DNA of 64,000 nucleotides, from assembly GCA_023213195.1 (NCBI GenBank), contig CP096135.1:3034842-3098841 (forward strand), written 5' to 3'. The DNA comes from Sphingobacteriales bacterium JAD_PAG50586_3. Lineage in GTDB: Bacteria; Bacteroidota; Bacteroidia; CAMBQF01. This document shows positions 60,190-64,000 of this stretch, piece by piece (within the stretch, counting starts at the first letter, position 1; every line of letters starts with the position of its first letter). Below the pieces are notes generated by a model. That model was not told where the DNA came from, did not search any database, and saw only the letters and a program-made list of their open reading frames with translations. A program made the translations under genes and the position numbers.

Positions 60190-60438
60190 CTACTCAAACA
60201 TTTCCTTCTCAGGCTTGCAGGTATAAAAACCAAAAAAGGTATACCCCAAAAACAGTATAATTAAAAAAATAGAGAAGTTGCTAAGCGTTTCGCCAATAGA
60301 ATAAGTACGGTTATACAAATCTATAAATACATACACACCTATTGCCAATACAGCTAATAAAAACAACCAGCCAACAATGTGTATGGGTATAAAAAACACC
60401 CACTTGCGCCTAAAAAAGTACAGTTTGTCTTTTGCCAT
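60190..60438 (-). CDS. Small two-segment membrane protein, unknown
   Basis: The 82-residue product has a basic N-terminus (MAKDKLYFFRRKWVFF) and two hydrophobic segments (~14-37 and 52-70), ending in a charged KPEKEMFE tail. No family is recognised. The size and pattern are those of short inner-membrane proteins. It stands alone, 55 bases after the M28 peptidase gene stop on the same strand is reached in the downstream direction. Confidence 0.65.
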   Translation of the reverse strand: MAKDKLYFFRRKWVFFIPIHIVGWLFLLAVLAIGVYVFIDLYNRTYSIGETLSNFSIFLIILFLGYTFFGFYTCKPEKEMFE

Positions 60439-60493
60439 GCGCCGCTAAAATAAATAATTATCGTTATCTATCTAAACGATAGTATAAACAGGC

Positions 60494-61777
60494 TTACTTA
60501 AACTCTACTTTGCTAACCACACGCTCTGTGCCGCGCATAACAACCACCTCGGCAACACTGCCTTTCTTTTGTGCAGCAAGGGCTTTCATGTAGGTAGTCA
60601 TATCAGTAACCTCCACATCGCCAAGCTTAACAATTATATCGCCCTTTTTAATGCCCGCTATTGCCGCAGGCTTACCATCGGTAACACCATCAACATGCAC
60701 CCCTTTGCCATCAAAAGCATAGTCGGGCATAATGCCCATGGTTACTTTAAACTTTGGGGTATCTTCAGATTTTACTTTAGTAGCCAAAAACGGCTGTTTA
60801 GGCTGCAATTGCAACTCATCAACCAAAGCAATAGCATAATCTACCACTACTTTTTCGCCCTCGTAATTAACTTTATCAGGAGTATCAGTTGGTTTGTGGT
60901 AATCGCTGTGCTGTCCGGTAAAGAAATGCAATACCGGAATATTTTGCAGGTAAAACGATGTTTGGTCTGACGGGCCAACACCAGAGCTGTCTTGCTTAAT
61001 AGTTAAGTCTGTTTTAACAGTACCAATAGCAGGCACAAAGTTGGGCGATGTACCCACACCATACACAATAAGCTTATTGGTTTCTTTACTAAGGCGACCA
61101 ATCATATCAAAGTTCAACATAAAGTTAACCTTTGCCATATCTATGGTAGGTTTGCCGGTAAACTTTTTAGAACCTAACAAACCCAATTCCTCGCCCGAAA
61201 AGGCCATGAACAGAAAGTTGTATTCTTCTTTAATATTATTAGTAGCGTAGTGGCGGGCCATCTCTAGCATACCTGCTGTGCCCGATGCATTATCATCAGC
61301 ACCATAATGCGCTTTGTTATCAGGGTTTGCATCTAGCGAGTTATGGTCGTGGCCCAGGCCAAGATGGTCGTAGTGCGCGCCAATAATAATAGTATTAGTA
61401 GCACCATTATCTAAATAACCCATCACGTTGGTTAGCTTACGCTCGGCACCATTACCAACAGTATCGTGCGGATTGCTTTTATCTTTAAAAGTAAAGGTTT
61501 GAAAATAGCCGTTGTCGCCCTTAGGCAAAAGGCCATAGCTTTTAAACTGCTTGGCTATGTACTCAGAGGCCAACTTCTCTCCTTTGCTACCCGTACCGCG
61601 ACCTTGTAGCTTTTTACCCGCTAAAAAGTAAACGTGCTTTTTAAGGTTTTCTACTGATGATTGGGCAGTAGCTTGAAAACTAAATGCCAATATAACACAC
61701 CCCGTCACGATAAATCGTGCCACCCCTCTCGAGAGGGGATTAAAAATATTTTTCATTTTTAACTTTTCGTTTTTCAT
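60494..61777 (-). CDS. Exported M28-family peptidase with PDZ domain
   Basis: A zinc aminopeptidase of 427 residues. The metal site reads HYDHLG (near 132), then the bridging Asp in DDNASG (near 160), and EELGLLG with the catalytic Glu (near 195). A PDZ domain (~320-415) with GMMPDYA and GIKKGDIIVKLGD ends the protein. The signal peptide is unusual: MKNEKLKMKNIFNPLSRGVARFIVTG is largely encoded by an AT-rich repeat word and a palindromic element, before a normal hydrophobic core CVILAFSFQATAQ. It lies 4 bases after the TolB-like gene. Confidence 0.9.
   Translation of the reverse strand: MKNEKLKMKNIFNPLSRGVARFIVTGCVILAFSFQATAQSSVENLKKHVYFLAGKKLQGRGTGSKGEKLASEYIAKQFKSYGLLPKGDNGYFQTFTFKDKSNPHDTVGNGAERKLTNVMGYLDNGATNTIIIGAHYDHLGLGHDHNSLDANPDNKAHYGADDNASGTAGMLEMARHYATNNIKEEYNFLFMAFSGEELGLLGSKKFTGKPTIDMAKVNFMLNFDMIGRLSKETNKLIVYGVGTSPNFVPAIGTVKTDLTIKQDSSGVGPSDQTSFYLQNIPVLHFFTGQHSDYHKPTDTPDKVNYEGEKVVVDYAIALVDELQLQPKQPFLATKVKSEDTPKFKVTMGIMPDYAFDGKGVHVDGVTDGKPAAIAGIKKGDIIVKLGDVEVTDMTTYMKALAAQKKGSVAEVVVMRGTERVVSKVEFK
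61696..61738. repeat. Two-hairpin palindromic repeat inside the M28 peptidase gene
   Basis: Read on the minus strand: hairpin 1 CCCCTCTCGAGAGGGG, then TGG, hairpin 2 CACGAT-TT-ATCGTG, then ACGGGGTGTG. The parts order is that of 39533-39580. It codes for NPLSRGVARFIVTG in the signal peptide. Confidence 0.72.
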
Positions 61778-61781
61778 TTAA

Positions 61782-62867
61782 CTAATCTACCCAATCAGCT
61801 ATAAAAAGGTTGGTATCGCGGCTGCCCGGTTTGTTTGTGCGGTTAGACGAGAAGATAAGCTTTTTACCATCAGGAGAGAACATGGGGAATGCGTTGAAGA
61901 TACTCTCAGTTGTAATTTGCTCCGGCTCGCCCGTACCATCGGCATTTACCATATATAACTGAAAATCATACCCTTTGGTAGACTTATGGTTTGATGAGAA
62001 TATAATCTTCTTAGCATCGTGGGTAAAAAATGGTGCCCAGTTTGCTTTGCCAAGGTGGGTAATTTGTTTCAGGTCAGACCCATCTACATTGCAGGTATAT
62101 ATTTCCATTTCTGTTGGCATAACCAAGCCCTGTGCTAAAAGGTCTTGGTATTCTTTAATATCAACTCCTGTCCTGGGACGTGATGAACGGAATACCAACT
62201 TTTTTCCATCGGGCGAAAAGAAAGCACCACCATCGTAGCCTAAGCCGCTGGTTATTTGCTTCACATCACTTCCGTCAATGTTCATTGTATACAACTCAGG
62301 GTCGCCGGTGCGCATAGAGGTAAATACAATTTTATCTCCTTTGGGCGATACCGTTGCTTCCGCATCGTAGCCGGGGGTGTTGGTTAGTTGCTTTACAATT
62401 TTGCCATCAAGGTCGGCCACAAAAATGTCAAAGCTCTCGTATATAGCCCAAACATATTTATGATCAGCACGCGGGGCCGGAGGTGCTGGGCATTCCTCAC
62501 CATTTAGGTGGGTTGATGCGTATAGTATTTGTTTATTGCCCGGCATAAAGAAAGAGCAGGTGGTGCGGCCTTTGCCTGTGCTAATAAGTTTAGGGGCTTG
62601 TATGCTATCTTTTATAGGCTTCTTAAGATCGTACATAAAAATTTGGTCGCACTTGTTGCCCCAAACGGCATAATCGCTTTGAAAGCTGAACTTCTTGCCA
62701 TCAAAGCTGAAATAAGCCTCGGCATTGTTTCCGCCAAATGTTAATTGCTTTACGTTTTTAAGGTGTTTTTCGGTAACGGTTTGGGCTATGCTAACAACCG
62801 ATATAAGTAGTAAGGCTACTATGGAGATTCCTGCTTTCGCAGGAATGACTGCTATTGTATTTTTCAT
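61782..62867 (-). CDS. TolB-like beta-propeller protein
   Basis: From the ATG at 62867 the 361-residue product is exported: the signal contains AVIPAKAGIS, then VALLLISVVSIAQ. It has at least five PD40/WD40-like blades (FSPDGKKLVF and SPKGDKIVF variants, SFDGKKFSF). These blades form a TolB-like propeller that binds a peptide or protein partner. The start at 62885 is excluded by a -7 element. The gene precedes the M28 peptidase by 4 bases; the pair may act together on peptides. Confidence 0.86.
   Translation of the reverse strand: MKNTIAVIPAKAGISIVALLLISVVSIAQTVTEKHLKNVKQLTFGGNNAEAYFSFDGKKFSFQSDYAVWGNKCDQIFMYDLKKPIKDSIQAPKLISTGKGRTTCSFFMPGNKQILYASTHLNGEECPAPPAPRADHKYVWAIYESFDIFVADLDGKIVKQLTNTPGYDAEATVSPKGDKIVFTSMRTGDPELYTMNIDGSDVKQITSGLGYDGGAFFSPDGKKLVFRSSRPRTGVDIKEYQDLLAQGLVMPTEMEIYTCNVDGSDLKQITHLGKANWAPFFTHDAKKIIFSSNHKSTKGYDFQLYMVNADGTGEPEQITTESIFNAFPMFSPDGKKLIFSSNRTNKPGSRDTNLFIADWVD
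62823..62849. repeat. REP-like palindrome inside the propeller gene
   Basis: Read on the minus strand, GTCATTCCTGC - GAAA - GCAGGAATCTCC. It encodes VIPAKAGIS within the signal peptide, the peptide long known as an accidental product of this class of repeat. Confidence 0.75.
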
Positions 62868-62872
62868 GGCCG

Positions 62873-62880
62873 CAAAGGTA
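62873..62880 (-). promoter_or_regulatory. -7 element of the propeller-M28 operon
   Basis: The minus strand reads TACCTTTG, six bases before the ATG at 62867, so the message is nearly leaderless. Confidence 0.55.
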
Positions 62881-62950
62881 ACCATTAAGCAATACCATTA
62901 ATACCGTTTTAAGGAGGGCGATACCGCTAGAGGGAGTTATCGGTTATAAA

Positions 62951-63812
62951 TTATAATTTATCAGTTTCTGCATTCAGCAGAGAACTGGCAACCGGCAACC
63001 GGGAACTAACTTTAAAAAACTTCAACTCAGCTACAATAATATAGCTTACAATACACATCAGCGTCCACGAGCCTAGCTTTTGCATTTTAACCGCCTGCCA
63101 GCCGCTGTGCTGGTGGGCATACTTCCACGCCCCAAAAAAGGTGGCAATATTCTCTCCCAACCAAATAAACAGGCCTATTAATATAAAGCTAAGCGATACC
63201 GGCATCCACCGCCGTGTTGTTTCGCCAGTGCTATACCACACGCGGGCATTGTTAAAGCATATCAGCACAAGGCCCGTTAGCAGGTACCTAAAATCGTACA
63301 GGTAGTGGTGGGTAAAAAAGTTAAAGTAAATAGCCATGCCCAATAACATAGCCACTGTGCGGTTGGGCCAGCCGGTAATTTCAAGATTAAACCTGCGCCA
63401 TGCTCTAGCACATAAAACTGGCTACCGATGCATACATAAAACCGCTATACAAAGGCACTCCATAAAATTTTGTATAACCAAACTCAGGATAGCTCCAACT
63501 GCCCATGCGTACTTTATAAATCTCCATCATAAGCCCCAGGTAGTGAAACAGACATATTACCAACACCTCATCGCGCGTTTCATAGCCCTTACGGTACATC
63601 CATACTTGCATTGCAAGGCAGGCCAGCAATAGAAAGTCGTAGCGGGGCATTACATAGCTGGGCAACAGTTTAGATACTGCCAACATACCAAAAACAAATA
63701 CCGGAAACATGCACGCTAGTGCATTACGTAAGGTAAATTGATAAAGTTCAGCTATGTAGCCTTTTAGCATAAAGGCAAAGAACGGAAATAGATATGACTT
63801 ATTGGTGTTCAA
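62951..63812 (-). CDS. DUF817-family membrane protein (one frameshift)
   Basis: The TTG at 63812 starts MNTNKSYLFPFFAFMLKG. A break near 63405-63412 separates the first ~135 residues from a part resuming ARAWRRFNLEITGWPNRTVAMLLG. The total is ~285 residues with about eight membrane segments, and the blocks RMGSWSYPEFGY and VPLYSGFMYASV are those of DUF817 (YoaT-like), of unknown role. The C-terminal ~18 residues (SRLPVASSLLNAETDKL) are encoded by intergenic text-like repeats (AACCGGCAACCGG). The TTG overlaps the preceding gene's stop. Confidence 0.85.
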
Positions 63813-64000
63813 CTCTATTTTTCAATGCTAAATTCATAGCCTCAAAACCCTGCTTAGTAGGACCATCAATCATCTTCTTAAGCATTGGTATTAATATGCC
63901 TTTAAACTTCTCTCGCTGAATAAAAGTGGTAGTGCCATTGCCATTATCAATCAATTCAAAAATATGCTCCCCGTCAAACAGGCCGGGTATTATAAAATGC
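63799..64000 (-). CDS. SRPBCC-like protein, C-terminal part
   Basis: The frame is open at the right edge, so the N-terminus lies outside. The last ~66 residues read FIIPGLFDGEHIFELIDNGNGTTTF, then QREKFKGILIPMLKKMIDGPTKQGFEAMNLALKNRVEHQ. This is the strand-and-long-helix end typical of SRPBCC (polyketide cyclase/dehydrase-like) domains, which hold small hydrophobic ligands. The stop overlaps the DUF817 start, so the two genes are coupled. Confidence 0.8.
   Translation of the reverse strand, partial: HFIIPGLFDGEHIFELIDNGNGTTTFIQREKFKGILIPMLKKMIDGPTKQGFEAMNLALKNRVEHQ

Overview
The window is a chromosomal segment of a member of the Bacteroidota. Type IX secretion C-terminal sorting domains occur on three proteins. 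A GldA-type gliding-motility ATPase is present, as are many lipoproteins with the Bacteroidota lipobox. Promoters follow the Bacteroidota -7 consensus TAnnTTTG, often placed only a few bases before the start codon. Intergenic repeats are of the kind scattered through Bacteroidota genomes. Genes are mostly housekeeping and envelope functions, with no prophage, integrative element, CRISPR array, rRNA or tRNA visible.

Layout. 1-8.2 kb: end of a type IX secreted protein, an SGNH hydrolase, and a 2298-residue secreted protein that is mostly collagen-like Gly-X-Y repeats. 8.4-13.1 kb: a tight minus-strand operon ychF, MBL hydrolase, beta-propeller-like protein, lepB, WbqC-like protein. 13.1-24.3 kb: a five-PAS histidine kinase with a response regulator, a second type IX secreted protein, a sterol-desaturase-like membrane enzyme, and a very long NtrY-like histidine kinase. 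24.4-35 kb: PpiD foldase, polyprenol-phosphate mannosyltransferase, a phosphatase, truA, a DUF3108 protein, an M1 peptidase with sorting domain, dtd, rsgA, and a GxxExxY gene bracketed by inverted repeat words. 35-49.7 kb: gldA, amino-acid permease, TPR protein, gyrA, clpC, transaldolase, a 2OG-Fe(II) oxygenase and a methyltransferase. 49.7-57.1 kb: DinB-like and 2H-phosphoesterase genes, two paralogous membrane proteins, a Fe-ADH / class I amidotransferase / aldehyde dehydrogenase operon, and another histidine kinase. 57.1-64 kb: a nucleotidyltransferase fused to an antitoxin-like domain, a CapD-like sugar dehydratase, a PDZ-M28 peptidase, a TolB-like propeller, a DUF817 protein and an SRPBCC protein.

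The most important caveat is sequence quality. About 22 one-base frameshifts break 16 genes, including the essential gyrA, and most lie in short homopolymers. When the shift is undone the conserved motifs rejoin exactly. I read these as assembly indels rather than biology, so I report each such gene as one CDS across the break. Single-ORF fusions and in-frame stops must be judged against that error rate.

The most interesting non-error signals are these: the giant collagen-like protein, whose helix carries no positive charge and contains a recent ~0.7 kb duplication; palindromic repeats that have become the signal-peptide coding sequence of two adjacent genes, one with a compensatory base change relative to another copy; the GxxExxY gene (PD-(D/E)XK-like) ending inside one of three copies of an AATC-rich repeat with an invariant AATCTGCGGT end; a DUF6922-AbiEii-type fusion; and a gyrase A with Ala at the usual quinolone-contact Ser.
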